Of a stretch of 64,000 bases of DNA, positions 46,576 to 58,524 are shown piece by piece (the first letter of the stretch is position 1; the number at the start of each line of letters is the position of its first letter). Source of the stretch: Thamnaconus septentrionalis (lineage: Eukaryota; Chordata; Actinopteri; Tetraodontiformes; Monacanthidae); assembly GCA_009823395.1 (NCBI GenBank), contig CM020502.1, positions 26,538,944-26,602,943 of the forward strand, in the 5' to 3' direction. The notes under the pieces are model-generated. The model saw nothing but the letters and a program-made list of their open reading frames with translations, searched no databases and had not been told where the DNA came from. Made by a program: the position numbers and the translations under genes.

Positions 46576-49139
46576 AAAATGAAAGTAATCTTGACAGAAA
46601 CAGAGCAGAAAAGGGGAAAAATAGAAGATGGCGCACGCCAGAGTTGTCGGCCTGTTCCTTTTTAGTACAGCTAGCTCCACGTAATGAACCTATACACGGA
46701 CAAAGCACTTTACAGGAGGTCATACTAAATCCAAAGTCTGTAGAGTTATAAAAGGTAGCTGATGTCAACCGTTTTAATGAAGTTGCTGACTCGTGTCCGT
46801 GTATAATACAAAGCAGAAAGAGGGATAAAGTGGATGTGGTTTGTGGTTTTGCTTTTGGGTTTTTTTTGTTTACTTTTTATAGAAAATTCATGTAATTTGA
46901 CTGATGCCGTTTTTTCACGTGCCTTTACATTTTGGATATAAGAAGGGTCACTTTATCATAAAGCATTCAGGGTTAAGCCTGTTTGTTTTCTCTCATTCTC
47001 TTCTTTTGGATATGATGCTAAAGTCTGATGATCATTTGCCTCCCATTAAAAAAGGGAAAAGGAGCAGCCTGGCTGTGGCAGGCCAGTCACATTTTAAAGT
47101 ACATAGTAATTGGCATAGTTGTTTGCACAGAAATGGATGCAAGATAACAATTGTCCATTTAACAAGGGATGTTTCTTGGGAGTGTATTACAGTATTCTGT
47201 CGGTATTATATCTCAGCAAATGTTCTGAAACCTGCAAACAAAGAAGAGAAATGGCACAACACAGCTCATAGCCCCATACAGCTGTTTCACTGAGCTTTCT
47301 TGAGGCTTGAAAACCAATATCTATCATGTATGCACCTAAATCCACGTGTCACTTGCTAATTCTTCTGCAAGGCAGTTACAGTAAGGCCATAAAATGTTAA
47401 TAGATGAGCTTAAGAGCTATTAATTGGCTAATTGTGCAGGTTGGAGATAAGCTAGTGTCCCTGATTCTGTTCATTAGCAACCCAGGCTAGCTAACCCGGC
47501 CAGGTTTTTCCCCTGGACCAGTGTGCGCTAAGCCAATAGTATTCGCCTTGCAAGCTGGGTGGAAACTGTTAACCTGGCACGCCAGATGAAACCTTACCTA
47601 AATCCAGCCAGAGATCCAGCTGACGCACGAGGTTAGGAAACTGGCCGTGAGGTTGTATCCTACAATGTTTAGGCTTTGGTTTGGAGGTGGCCTGAGGTTC
47701 AGGATGTGCTGTTCAAGTCCAATTTCTTCCTGTTATTCTAATGCCATTCACTTAAAAAAAAAAAAGGAAAAAAAAAAGAAGAACCGAGCACAGTGCAATT
47801 TCTGTTCTAAAACATTCCTATTATTCCCGCTGTATGAATCACACTTTATAAAATTAGCTTTATATTGGTATTTATATATATATATATATATGTTGGTACG
47901 TCAGATGGATTATGCTTTTGCGTCTTTACATATTCAATACGTTCTACTGTTTGTCCATCTATTGCACACATTTAGATTTGACATTATAAGGCAGATAAAG
48001 TGTTGTTTTGCCTGTGGTGTTCCACTGCAGTGTGGCTTTATCCAGGGGAAAAAGATTTCAACGATTTCTCATCATCATGTCCATCCATACTCTACTACTG
48101 TGATGTAGCATAATTTATTGTTAAAACTGAAACAAACACCATCTTAATTTTGAGATCACTGGTGGCAGAGTAATGCCTTTGTGTTGACACACTCTTGTTC
48201 TTAGCATCTTAAATTCACTGAAATATACTTTACATGTAAATAACTGTCTGAAAGGGCTGTATAGAGAACTAAACTGTAATAAAAAAAACAAACAAACATG
48301 GTTTTGATCAGAATTATTTGTCGATATTTTCTTTGTGGCTTGTGACTGACTGAAAAATGAAAAAAACAAAACCAAAAAAAGCAGACATAAACACAAGAAC
48401 GGAGGCAACACTGCCCCCAAGTGGTGTAACTGTGTTACACATACTCCACCTCAGCTGCAACCATTTATTGCTCATTGCTTAGCGTTTAGTTGTTTGCGGT
48501 TTAAAAGAGAAATAAATTTCAAATGAATTTAAAAAGAAAAATCAGTTAATGGCTAAATTTCAACTAGATTAACTCGATCAACTAGACAAATTCAACAAGA
48601 GACTGGCCCTGTAACGACATCGAAAATGTATTCAATAAACAGAAGAGAGAAACGAGATGAAACGTTATCCTAACTTTGGAAACTCCGTAGGAAAAAATGT
48701 TAATTTTGGTGATTAAAATTAACAGAATTACTTATTGGTGTGATCCGTTTCAAATATAGGAACTATTTTTACTTACTTACTAATTGTAAGTAAGTAAGTT
48801 ACTTAATACTTACTAATTGTAAGTAAGTAAGCAACTTATTGACGGACGCTTGGTCGGTCTCCACAAGATAAGCTGCTAAATTAGCTAGCTAGCTTAATTA
48901 ACTCGGCAGTAGTTATTAAGTAAAAAGGGTACCTTATAATAAAATCAGAATACCTTTTTAGCGTTTGTGTCCAGTCTTCCTCTGTGTACTACAAAATGGG
49001 CCTGAAAGGCCTCGGACGCCGAAAACAACATATATTTGTTTTAGTCCGTGAAAGCGTTGAGACCCAAGAGGACCCAATGGGAGACGATTTGTTCATTTCC
49101 CTGCGCGTTCACGTCCGTTGACTCCGCGTTCACGTGACG
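46576..49139. other. golgb1 3' UTR and golgb1-hcls1 intergenic region
   Basis: No exon is supported. The first clear canonical AATAAA with an A-rich context lies at 48278-48283, which would give a 3' UTR of about 1.7 kb; earlier variant signals may also be used. A short (TA)n tract is at 47874-47891. At 48771-48832 two copies of a palindrome built from TTAC/GTAA steps occur. Confidence 0.45.
48278..48283 (+). terminator. golgb1: Candidate golgb1 poly(A) signal
   Basis: AATAAA followed by an A-rich run, 1.7 kb after the golgb1 stop; the best canonical signal found in the gap. Confidence 0.4.
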
Positions 49140-49232
49140 CTGTCACAATTTCAGTGGGGACCATCAGCAGCCGTCAGAGCAAAACGTTGACATCCACACA
49201 AACACGGAGTGAACCCCCTTAAAGCCCCCGAG
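49140..49232 (+). other. hcls1: Predicted hcls1 non-coding first exon
   Basis: A donor (CCCGAG then GTAAAT) at 49233 follows a GC-richer stretch. The coding part of hcls1 begins exactly at an acceptor (CACAG then ATG at 49806), so an upstream untranslated exon is required. The 5' limit is arbitrary. Confidence 0.4.
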
Positions 49233-49805
49233 GTAAATATCCTTTCTTCTATCAACTTTAATCTCGCCGCCGCCAAAACTTTACTTTGGCCATTTTTCTC
49301 GTTTTTTATTTGCATATTTCCTATGTCTGTTAGTCAAGATTAAGGAAGGAAGTAGACAGAGTCAAGGGCAGCCCAGGCTGGTGTATATGGGCAAGTTACT
49401 GTTTTAATAGATTTTACATAGTGTGCTTATTTGCAAGCACGTCATAAAATGTGCAAACCTTAAATTGCAGAGGCTGCTACAGTATCACACTAAAAATTAA
49501 AATATATCAGGAGTTGCCTGATAGTATGATGGATTTAGGGATAATGTTCTTACTACGGAATTAAATGTCGGCTCTGCTTTCTTTCATTTTACAGTTATTT
49601 TAACTTTACTCACAAACTCACTCATAAAATGCGAGGGGTTGCTTTCATTTTGAGGAAATGGAGCTTCGTGTTTAAAAATGCTTCCCTTGTTGCAGTTTAA
49701 GGAAATGGTGGTCAAAGCAGTAGGTTGTGCATGAGTTAACCGTGCCACAACACGTTCAGTCGTGATCAGCTGTTAAACAGACCTGCAACTGTGTTGCCTC
49801 CACAG

Positions 49806-52800
49806 ATGTGGAAATCAGCAGTAGGCCACAATGTGAGCATGAAAGTGGCTGCAGAGGGAGACGACTGGGAGACGGACCCTGACTTTGAGGTAGTGCACAC
49901 CTCCTCTGCAACGTTGCCGGGGATCGTGTTGGCCTCAATGCAGCCTCACCGACTGTTCTTTTCCGCATGCTTTGTGTTGCAGAATGATGTTTCAGAGCAG
50001 GAGCAGAGGTGGGGGGCCAAGACCATCGAGGGCTCGGGACATAAGGAGCCCATCAGGTGAGGGACACGTGCCTGGAGGCGGGCCATTCATGAGAATGAGG
50101 GTAATGCAAATGCAGGTCAGAGTGTTTGCACCTTGTCGCAACAGGAAGGGGAAGTGACAGCGGAGTGAGTGGCTGTCAGACAGCAAGTGTGCCCTAATAT
50201 GGAAAATGTATACTCAGTGACATTAAGATGTCATTGAGAGATTAGTAGGTCAGATTTTTACTTTAGTAGCAACAAAAAAATATAACCCTGACACCTAAAA
50301 ATAACAACAATATCACATTTTTTTCACACTTTAGAGTTACAGAGTGCTACTTTCGAAGTTTCTTGTGTCATCTAAAAACTCTCAGAATATTTCTTTCACC
50401 ATCAGACAATTAGGCCATCTGGATTTAAGCCAGTGACACAGTCTGCCTTTTGTTCTGTCAGTGTTGCAGAGCTCAGGAACAAGGTGGCCAAGGAGCACGA
50501 ACAAGTGAAGCAAAAGGAACATATGCCCAAGGCGTCCTACGGATATGGAGGGAAGTTTGGAGTGGAGAAAGACAGAATGGACAAGGTTTGACAAAATTTC
50601 GCGTTAGATTGAAAACATGTCAAACATCTCTTCGTACTGACTTCTGTCTTTTCATCATGCAGGTGGCACTGGGCCATGACTATGTGGCGGACGTTGAGCA
50701 GCATGCTTCCCAGAAGGACGCTTCCAAAGGTTTTGGAGGGAAATTTGGTGTTCAGAAAGACCGTGTCGACAGGGTGAGAATACGTACAAGAGTTATTCCA
50801 AAGGATTCACCTCTTACAGAGGTTGACTTACTTCTGGCAACAGCCTCAAGCGGCCATTAGAGGAACTGCAAGAGTCTTTAAAAGACGATCTGTTCAGTCA
50901 TCATGTGAACCCTCAGCATCCTCCTGTGTCTGCAGTCTGCCATGGGCTTTGAGTACAAAGGAGAGGTGCAGCAACATACGTCTCAAAAAGGTAAGTCAGC
51001 TGTCTGGCCTTCTGACAAGAAGACCAGAACAAGAGGAGTCATCGCCACTTTGGTTTTGTTTTTTCAGACTACTCCAAGGGATTTGGAGGGAAGTATGGCG
51101 TGGAGAAGGAGAAAGTCGACAAAGCGGCTCTGGGCTATGACTACAAGGGCCAGACAGAGAAGCATCAGTCACAAAAAGGTGAGTTTGTGTCCTCCTAACA
51201 GCTGTTATATAATCAGATAACAGCCAACGGTTGGCTCTAACGCAGGTCATTTGACAATATTGTGTCCTGTCGTGTTTTTACCAGACTACTCAAAGGGCTT
51301 CGGAGGGAAGTACGGAGTGGAGAAGGACAAAGTGGACCAGGCCGCTTTGGGCTTCGACTACAAGGGAGAGACGGAGAAGCACCAGTCACAGAAAGGTAAG
51401 TATTAGCATCCCATTTAATTTTTTTGTTTTTCTGTCATTCCCGGCTTTTAATGGTTGTCCCTACTTAGATTACTCCAAGGGATTTGGAGGGAAGTTCGGT
51501 GTTGAGAAGGAGAAAGTGGACAAAGCTGCCATGGGCTATGATTATAAGGCAGTAACAGAAAAACACGAGTCCCAAAAAGGTGTGCACACACTCGCACCTG
51601 TATACAATAGATGTCATTGTTTGCGGGGCTGATCTGGGTTTGGTTTTGTTCAGATTATTCTGCAGGTTTTGGGGGTCGTTATGGGGTACAGGCAGACCGC
51701 ATGGATAAGGTGAGCATGAAAACTCTTTGATAATTGATCTATAGTATGAATAGAACCATTTGGTGAATGATAATCAGTTGTTCTCCTCCAGAGTGCAGCT
51801 CGTTTCTCAGACATGGACTCTCCCACCTCAGCTTATGAGAAGACGCAGCCCCTTGAGGCCTGTATGTCAATACCGGTGCTGCACGTTCTCTCAGGGTTCT
51901 TTGGGTTCCAAATGTTCTGTCTCCGTCTCTGTTAGCAAGTGCAGGCTCTGGGAACCTGAAGGCCCGTTTCGAGAACATGGCCAAGGCCTCCGAGGTGGAG
52001 AACAAGAAGAGGGCCGAGGAAGAGAAGGCCAGGAGACAAGCCAGAGAAAGTCGAGAGCGAGAGCTGGCCAAACGAAGACAGGAGGTCCGAGCCGTCTGCA
52101 CGCCGAGAGGTCTAAATTAGCGGATAGGAACTCGAGAAATGTTTTTTTGTTGTTGTTGTTGTCCTGCAGGAAGAGAGAAGCAAAGTGGAGGAACCTCCAC
52201 AAGCTGCTGCAGAGGAGGAACCTCCGCAAGCTGCTGCAGAGGAGGAACCTCCACAAGCTGCTGCAGAGGAGGAACCTCCACAAGCTGCTGCAGATGAGGA
52301 ACCTCCACAGGCTCCTGCAGATGAGGAACCAGTGTATGACATGCCACCAGATATCCCACCGCACTTGCCGGAGATCAGGGACTCACCAGAGCCTGAGGTG
52401 AGGCCTTCTGTCCTTCAAGCAACTGTTGGTTAACAATCATCCATCTGCAGCTGCATTCTTACAAACCCTGTCTTGAGATCTTCACTGTTCAGAGACTGCA
52501 AACAACATGCCAATGTTCTCAGGACGAGCATGATTACGAAGAGCCTCCAGAACTGCCGGCACGTACAGACGACCTTCTTGATCCAGAGGTTCCTCCTCTT
52601 CCTTACCGGTCGCCTGCTGTGGAGGAGGAGGAGGAGGACGATGGAGAATACGAAGTCCTCACAGAGCCATCGCCTCCTCCTGCGCCCGCTGGTCTGTGTT
52701 AGCGTCCCCTACTTCTGGTCCTGATCCTCTCACAATGGTACGGTAACATTTCCTGTGCTTACCTTCTCAGGTGACGACGACTATGAGGACCTGACAGAAG

Positions 52801-53064
52801 GCCAAAGAGCAGTGGCCATTTACGACTACCAAGGAGGTGAGCGGGCAACCTCGTTTTCTGATGTTTACCACTCATCTGTTCACATTTTTCCAAGGCCTGA
52901 CCCAGGAATCTTTTTTCCGCCACTCAGAGGCTGACGATGAGATCTCCTTCAACCCTGATGAAGTTATCACCGAGATAGAGATGATTGATGAGGGCTGGTG
53001 GAAGGGGCGGTGCCGCGGGCGGGTCGGCCTCTTCCCCCGGGCCTACGTTCAGCTGCTGCAGTGA
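49806..53064 (+). CDS. hcls1: Hematopoietic lineage cell-specific protein HS1 (15 coding exons)
   Basis: Cortactin-family actin and Arp2/3 regulator and tyrosine-kinase substrate. Exons: 49806-49889, 49983-50056, 50462-50585, 50663-50773, 50936-50990, 51068-51178, 51285-51395, 51469-51579, 51654-51709, 51792-51861, 51936-52084, 52170-52397, 52523-52691, 52771-52836, 52928-53064. Total 551 aa. The N-terminal acidic segment contains [10 protein letters not shown] (19-28). Five 37-aa cortactin repeats span 77-261 plus a half repeat (262-284). A helical basic/acidic segment follows (AKRRQE), then a tandem EEEPPQAAA stretch (358-402). Likely phosphotyrosine sites are Y408 (YDMP), Y433 (YEEP), Y471 (YEVL) and Y489 (YEDL). 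SH3 occupies about 498-551 with ALYDY-like AIYDY, GWWKG and GLFP. The HS1 call over cortactin rests on synteny with golgb1 and on SH3 similarity ([14 protein letters not shown]). Exon 3 has a weak GTTTGA donor. Confidence 0.94.
52185..52319 (+). repeat. 27-bp coding minisatellite in hcls1
   Basis: Five near-identical 27-bp units, each encoding EEEPPQAAA or a close variant, followed by a partial sixth (GATGAGGAA). The unit is a multiple of three, so length change keeps the frame. Confidence 0.9.
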
Positions 53065-53305
53065 GAACGATGGGGCAAAGCTTGCTGAAACTTAAAACTA
53101 GTTGGTTTTTTTCACACCAAAATGTTACGTAGCAATTACGTCATTCCACTGATCACACTATGGTCTGGGAGTTTGGCCTGAAACATTTAATTTTTTTAGC
53201 ATAAATTCATTCTCGTGCTGATGTTTGTGTTTTAGCTGTAACAAGTTGCTTTGGGTCTGTGGCAATTCATATATTTTTCAGATTGTATGTCTACTAAATA
53301 TTTGC

Positions 53306-53311
53306 AATAAA
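53306..53311 (+). terminator. hcls1: hcls1 poly(A) signal AATAAA
   Basis: Canonical signal about 240 nt after the hcls1 stop codon. Confidence 0.65.
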
Positions 53312-53346
53312 CTGAAATGGGGAGAGAGAAGAAAATTAAAGCCAGG

Positions 53347-53352
53347 TTTATT
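53347..53352 (-). terminator. llph: Candidate llph poly(A) signal
   Basis: TTTATT on the plus strand reads AATAAA on the minus strand, about 480 nt after the llph stop. It faces the hcls1 signal only 36 bp away. Intervening sequence 53353-53828 would be llph 3' UTR, with no other exon seen. Confidence 0.5.
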
Positions 53353-53828
53353 GGTCGGTTTTGCATGTACAAAGAGGTTTGGCTTATTGGTGTTCTCACT
53401 CTTCTGCTTCATATAAAACTGCTTTTCTGGCAGCAAAACAAAGCAGAACTTGTTGTTGTTTTGGATACAAAAAGCAGTTTAATCAAAAAACAGACAAATG
53501 TTTCTGACTTTTGCGTACGTCTTTTGTTTTGTTGTTTTGTTTGTTACACGAAGTAGACGTCAAAACTATTTTAAAGATGCAGACAGTCAACATATAAACA
53601 AATGGAAGAAAAAGACTTGTAGCTTCGGTCTCAACACCTGGGACACAAGTCATAACTGTGTTTGCTGTTCCAGAAGAACAAACCTTTCATTTCTCTCGAG
53701 GAAATCATATCTTAAAGTACTTTTTTTTATAAAGTAATCCATAAAGATCCCACAGCTACCGTGCATGAAAACACACGACTCAGTCCTTTGTGTCTGTGTT
53801 CAAAGTCTTTAAGGCCTTTGGCTCCAGC

Positions 53829-54292
53829 TCACCAGGCGATGCCTTTCTTCTTCTTTCCCTGGCCGGTTTTCTTGGATGTCCGTTTGCCTTTCATTTTCTT
53901 GGCCTGCCGCTGGCTCATCCACACAGGGTACTGACCGTGTTCGTTCAACAAGGTCTTTTTGTTGCGCTTGCTGTCCAGGTCCATCGTCCCCTCTGCAACA
54001 AACCAGACACATTGAGCAAAGCACTGCGACTGCTCTAGCTGTGAGCAGTAAGGTTTGTTTCTCAGACTCACTCACCGTCACCATCGTCCGCTGCCATCTC
54101 CACATCCCCCTGCTTCTTGATCTTTTCGGCCGGCACCACAGTGGCGATCTCCTGGATGTCAGCCATGGCCTCCTCGCCCTTCTTGTCCAGACTCAGAGCT
54201 TGTTTCAGACGGGCCAACTCCTTAGGGGCATTTTTCTTCCTCTTCTCTGCTCGCATCTTCCTCTTCCATTTGCTCCGGAGGCTTTTGGCCAT
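53829..54292 (-). CDS. llph: LLP homolog, nucleolar protein (2 coding exons)
   Basis: Small, highly basic protein of the LLPH/learning-associated protein family, a nucleolar factor linked to ribosome biogenesis. Exons 54292-54076 and 53992-53829 join to 126 aa (human 129). The N-terminus [20 protein letters not shown] is characteristic. [11 protein letters not shown] and [20 protein letters not shown] are the other conserved blocks, and the tail ends GKKKKGIAW. The start codon follows a minus-strand acceptor (TTTTTCTGTCAG, 11 nt before ATG), so an untranslated first exon exists; a GTGAGT donor near 54931 is a candidate for its end. It runs tail to tail with hcls1 and head to head with pex26. 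Confidence 0.96.
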
Positions 54293-54346
54293 TTTCAGAG
54301 GTGATCTGACAGAAAAAGCACAAAGTTAAAATAACAAACTAATGTA

Positions 54347-54396
<50 letters not shown>

Positions 54397-55294
54397 AATT
54401 GAAGCTATAATATCATAAAGTCTACAAAACTTGATAAAAAAAAAAAAATCTGGAATCAGCGATAATGACTAGACTGAATTATAACAGTTGAAACTGTAGC
54501 AAATAATCCTCAGTCATGGCCTTCTCATGGTAATAATTTGCTCTGCTTACTAAGAATAACAATGACATTTACAAATTTCAATGTATCTACAAACATACTC
54601 ATAAAGATGTAACTATAGGCCAGCAGATGTTTTCGAGGAAACACAGAGACTACACCTCATCAGTGTTACACGTAAAATCTTAGTGGTATTTATACACACC
54701 AGAACATATGCTGTGCTTGTTTTTAATAACGACCCGATAGTAATATGAGTAAAAGAAGGACGGTTAGCTTTGGTGCTAACTGATAGCTCGCAACGTCTAC
54801 AGTTCGCTCGCAGGTTTGATTTAAACCGGCTACAGACAGGCAGTAGGAACGGGCATTCGCACCAAAACTTTAACAATGTGAACATCATTATAATTATTAA
54901 CCTGTGTTTAATCAGTCAGTGGTCACTCACAGGAAACTGGTTGAAATGTCGGATACCTCGCCGTGCTCAGAGAAGTACGTACATCGAGATGCGCACGTGT
55001 TTACAAGTCAGGGTAAAAAGAAAAAAAAAGAAGAAGATGTCGAAGTGAAACGCAACGCCATTGGCCGCGTCGATCACGTTGAGTATACTGGCCTCTGATT
55101 GGCGAATTAGGCTAAACTAGGAACTGGAAAGGATCATGGACGATAAATATTACCCAGACGTTCGATAGCAAATTGTTGTTTTGAGCTGTTTTTGTCAGCA
55201 TATCGTTGCTTTTAAAATATATGTCTCTTTGAGTGTAAGTTTACAACTACGTCAGAATTTCAAATAGTTTGTTTTTTGCGCGTTTCAGTCAATC
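54293..55294. promoter_or_regulatory. Divergent llph / pex26 region
   Basis: Contains an (ATT)n tract (54349-54395), AT-rich intron-like sequence, and two inverted CCAAT boxes (ATTGG at about 55060-55064 and 55098-55102) in a short CpG-containing stretch that probably serves both genes. No coding exon is supported. The pex26 ATG sits 6 nt after an acceptor (CGTTTCAG), so pex26 probably has an untranslated first exon here; a GTAAGT at 55235 would leave only a 54-nt intron, which is unusually short. Confidence 0.45.
54349..54395. repeat. (ATT)n microsatellite
   Basis: 47 bp of ATT repeats upstream of llph. Confidence 0.95.
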
Positions 55295-56599
55295 ATGAGC
55301 AGCTGTTCGAGCAGCCTTCCTGCAGCTCGCAGCCTGCTGGGGTCGACCTGCAGTCCCTCCGTGACGCAGCTGTCCAGCATGTTGGACGCCGCCGCGGAGC
55401 AAATGATGATCCACAAAGATTTCCGCGCGGCTTTCGACGCCTGCGACAGCGGCCTGGAGAGCCTCGCCGGCCTGGATCAGGAGGAGCACAGGTGAAGCAG
55501 CGTCACTCTGGAAGCAGTCTGGTCGTCAAATGACACTATTTCTCTCTCCTCTCTGTTTTGGCGACAGTTTTGGTGAATTGAAGGCCGGATTCTGCATTTT
55601 AGGGATTCAAGCTCTGGCCGAGATGAACGAGTGGCCCGCTGTCCTGCCCTGGGTCCTTCAACAGTATGAGCAGGAGAGAATACCTGCCAAACTAATGCAA
55701 ATGTGGTGAGCAGACTTTGACAAATTGGTGGAATTACCAGTGCAAATGTCAATAATTCAGATCAGTGCATTACAAATAAAAGTTCACATGATTTGTTGTT
55801 GTTGTCGTCAAGCCTCTTGATCTTTACAACCAAACACATACTTTCTTTGACAGCATCCTGCTTTACTCCAAAGTCGGGGAGCCAGAGACGGTGCAGGAAA
55901 CGGCGAGGGTTTGGTTGCACTGTCCACTCAACAGCGAGGCGGCAGGCTTCAGGACGGTGGCTGAGCTCTACCTGCTGCACGTCCTGGTCCCCCTGGGACA
56001 CAAAGACGAGGCTGTAGAGCTGATTGTCGGGGAGGTCGGCAGCTGTGCCTTCACCGAGGACCAGAGGCAGACGGCACTGGATGTCGTGGAGGAGAAAGAG
56101 CGACAGAATCGAGAAGCTAATGAAGATCCTGTGACGAGTCCAAACACTGAGGCCACATCCTCATCTCAAGGTCCCATTTCACTTAATCATATTGTCACAA
56201 GTGTTAATTTTCACTATAAACAGCTGTTTTGATTGTTATTACGATCTACAGGGGCTGTTATGCACAGACTGGAAGCAATGCTCAAGTTTATCTACAGAAA
56301 GGTGTTGTTGACCAGTTCCAGCGTCTTCACACTGCGGCGAATTATTCTGGCTGCTGTTCTCCTCTACATGCTTCTTCTCCGACTGGATCCAGGTTGGAAT
56401 TATATTTTTTTGTAATACGCATGTCAACCTCCTTGTGATTCGAGCCCAATTTGGATGCATCACGTTTTCTCTTCTGTTCTCTGCAGCGTTTCCCACTTCA
56501 TTCATGTGGATTTCCAAACTTCTTCAGATGCTCAAGCAGATGTGGAGGACCATGTTTGCGCCGTACCATCAGGCTCTCGCGCAGAGTAATGGACTGTGA
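55295..56599 (+). CDS. pex26: Peroxisome assembly protein 26 (5 coding exons)
   Basis: Tail-anchored peroxisomal membrane protein that docks the PEX1-PEX6 AAA ATPase complex for recycling of the import receptor PEX5. Exons 55295-55491, 55568-55705, 55854-56170, 56252-56392 and 56487-56599 give 301 aa (human 305). Conserved blocks include FRAAFDACDSGLESLA, GIQALAEMNEWPAVLPWVLQ, CILLYSKVGEPE and LLHVLVPLGHKDEAVELIVG. A hydrophobic anchor lies at 248-260 (IILAAVLLYMLLL) flanked by R246/R247 and R261, followed by a short luminal tail, as in PEX26. A poly(A) signal follows at 56778. Confidence 0.96.
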
Positions 56600-56777
56600 A
56601 AGGCTAAAAGAAATGTTTCTATGAATCTACCACTACTTTTCCTGGTCATTTTTGTAATAATAATCTAAAAAATACATCTATTTTTTGTAGAATTAATTTA
56701 TGCAATCACAACAGTCACTGCATCTGAAAACCCCTATAAACAGTTTTAACCTCCATTGTGTTAAGAGGTTTCCTTTT

Positions 56778-56783
56778 AATAAA
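56778..56783 (+). terminator. pex26: pex26 poly(A) signal
   Basis: AATAAA within an A-rich run, about 180 nt after the pex26 stop. Confidence 0.65.
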
Positions 56784-56829
56784 AAAAAAAAAAATCATTA
56801 TTAACTACAGGGTTTTTGTTTGTTGCACC

Positions 56830-56835
56830 TTTATT
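56830..56835 (-). terminator. C12orf56-like poly(A) signal
   Basis: TTTATT on plus reads AATAAA on minus, about 117 nt after the stop of the C12orf56-like gene and only 46 bp from the pex26 signal on the other strand. Confidence 0.6.
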
Positions 56836-56951
56836 AGTTGTTTCCTGCTCAGCAGTTGAATTCAAATACAACACAATTCAAAGCACACAAAGCCACTCAG
56901 ATTTCAATGAAGGCACATGCCGTTGGGTCTTCATTACTCTGCAGGCCTGGA

Positions 56952-58450
56952 TCATCTGTGCAGCATCAAGATCTGCTCAAGGAGTCGTAGTGTGGGCTGG
57001 CTGATGGGGTAGTGGGGCGGCAGTTTGGCCTCAGCGACCGGAAGCTTTACGAAATACCTGCAGGGGATAAACAGAATCATGCCTCACTGGCTATCCAAGA
57101 CACATTTAAACATACTTAATCATATCTATTTAGCAAGATGATAAAAGAAGAACCTGAATTCCTCCCTGAAGCTGCAGCGGAGGTGCTGTGCCAGCTGGTT
57201 GCTGTGCTGCAGACACGCCAGCAGGAGGCGACAGCGCTGGAACAACAACACAGACTGGGCAGGACTCAGGAAGGAGCCTTGCCTGTCTGATAGGACCAGG
57301 ACTAGCTGCTGGGCCTGGTGACCGATGAAGATCATCTGTAGTGGGGTGACACAGAAGTTTCAGGCTGCTGAGATCTTTAATTTCTAATGTTTGGCCATGA
57401 TGCTCTATATTTGATGTTCTTATTCTAAAGGAGATTATTATTAAAAATATATTCTGCAAAAAAAGACTCAGTAATTAAGGTGTTCACCGTGTGAGGATGA
57501 TGCTGCAGGACTCGCAAGATCCAGCCGACAGACAGAAAGTTGTCAACAGAGGAACATCTACTGGCCTAAAATGGAAAAGTTTGAGGTGAAAATTCCTTAA
57601 GCCTTAATTTGACAACCTAGTCAGTTTGATGCCAAACAGGAAAAGCAATAAAACATTTTGGGAACAACTCACCTCGTGGCCTAAGAGAAGCAGCTCAAAG
57701 AGCAGAGAGCAGGCAGCGTCCAGGTACTGTGACAGTAAGGCTTGAAGCTGAGGGAGACAGGCCAGAACTACTATTTGACAAAAGCAGAAAATAAGGAAAT
57801 TAAAATGAAGCAACGGAAGGCAGGAGCAGCTGACCTCAGAGTCAGCGAGAGAGCCTCCGCTGCAGGTCTGCAGCTTGGGATCACACACCAAGGCAAGCAG
57901 CATCCTGGAGGCCAGAGCTCCTCTGCACAAAGCAAGAAACAGTTTGCCTCTGAAGCGTTGGAGTTTTTTTTATTATTTTTTTTTATGTCCAGTTGGATGA
58001 TGACAAGGATTTTTTTTTACTTTTCCGCTGTCAGCAAATCGAGTTTGGCAGCTTCCGCCCCCGTCTCTCTAAACATGACGGCAAGCGTCTGCACGACCAG
58101 AGTGCTCAGACTGCACAGAGTGGGAGAGGGATGAGAATGGAAAACATCATGACAGTCACATGATAAGAGTGAAAAATCATCAATATTCTTGCTTCTTAAA
58201 CAAGAATTCAATGGGGATTAAAAGTGCATGTCAAAATGTGATTTCAAAATTAAATTATCAGTAGATTGAGGTGAAATCGAGAAGGAAAAAAAACAAACAT
58301 CCACAAAAAACACACTTCCAAGGAATTTTATTTTTTTATAATTCCTGTCAGTTAAATAAAAGCCGCTGAGGTCAAGTGGACTCTGTGAGTCTTCTTCAGT
58401 GTGTTGTGTGAAAACCAAAATCTAATTTAAACCGCACCATAAACCATTTA

Positions 58451-58524
<74 letters not shown>

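Noticed and set aside
52112..52364. Long minus-strand open frames with repeated motifs
   Set aside because: Antisense of the hcls1 27-bp coding repeat; all frames stay open because the repeat unit lacks stops.
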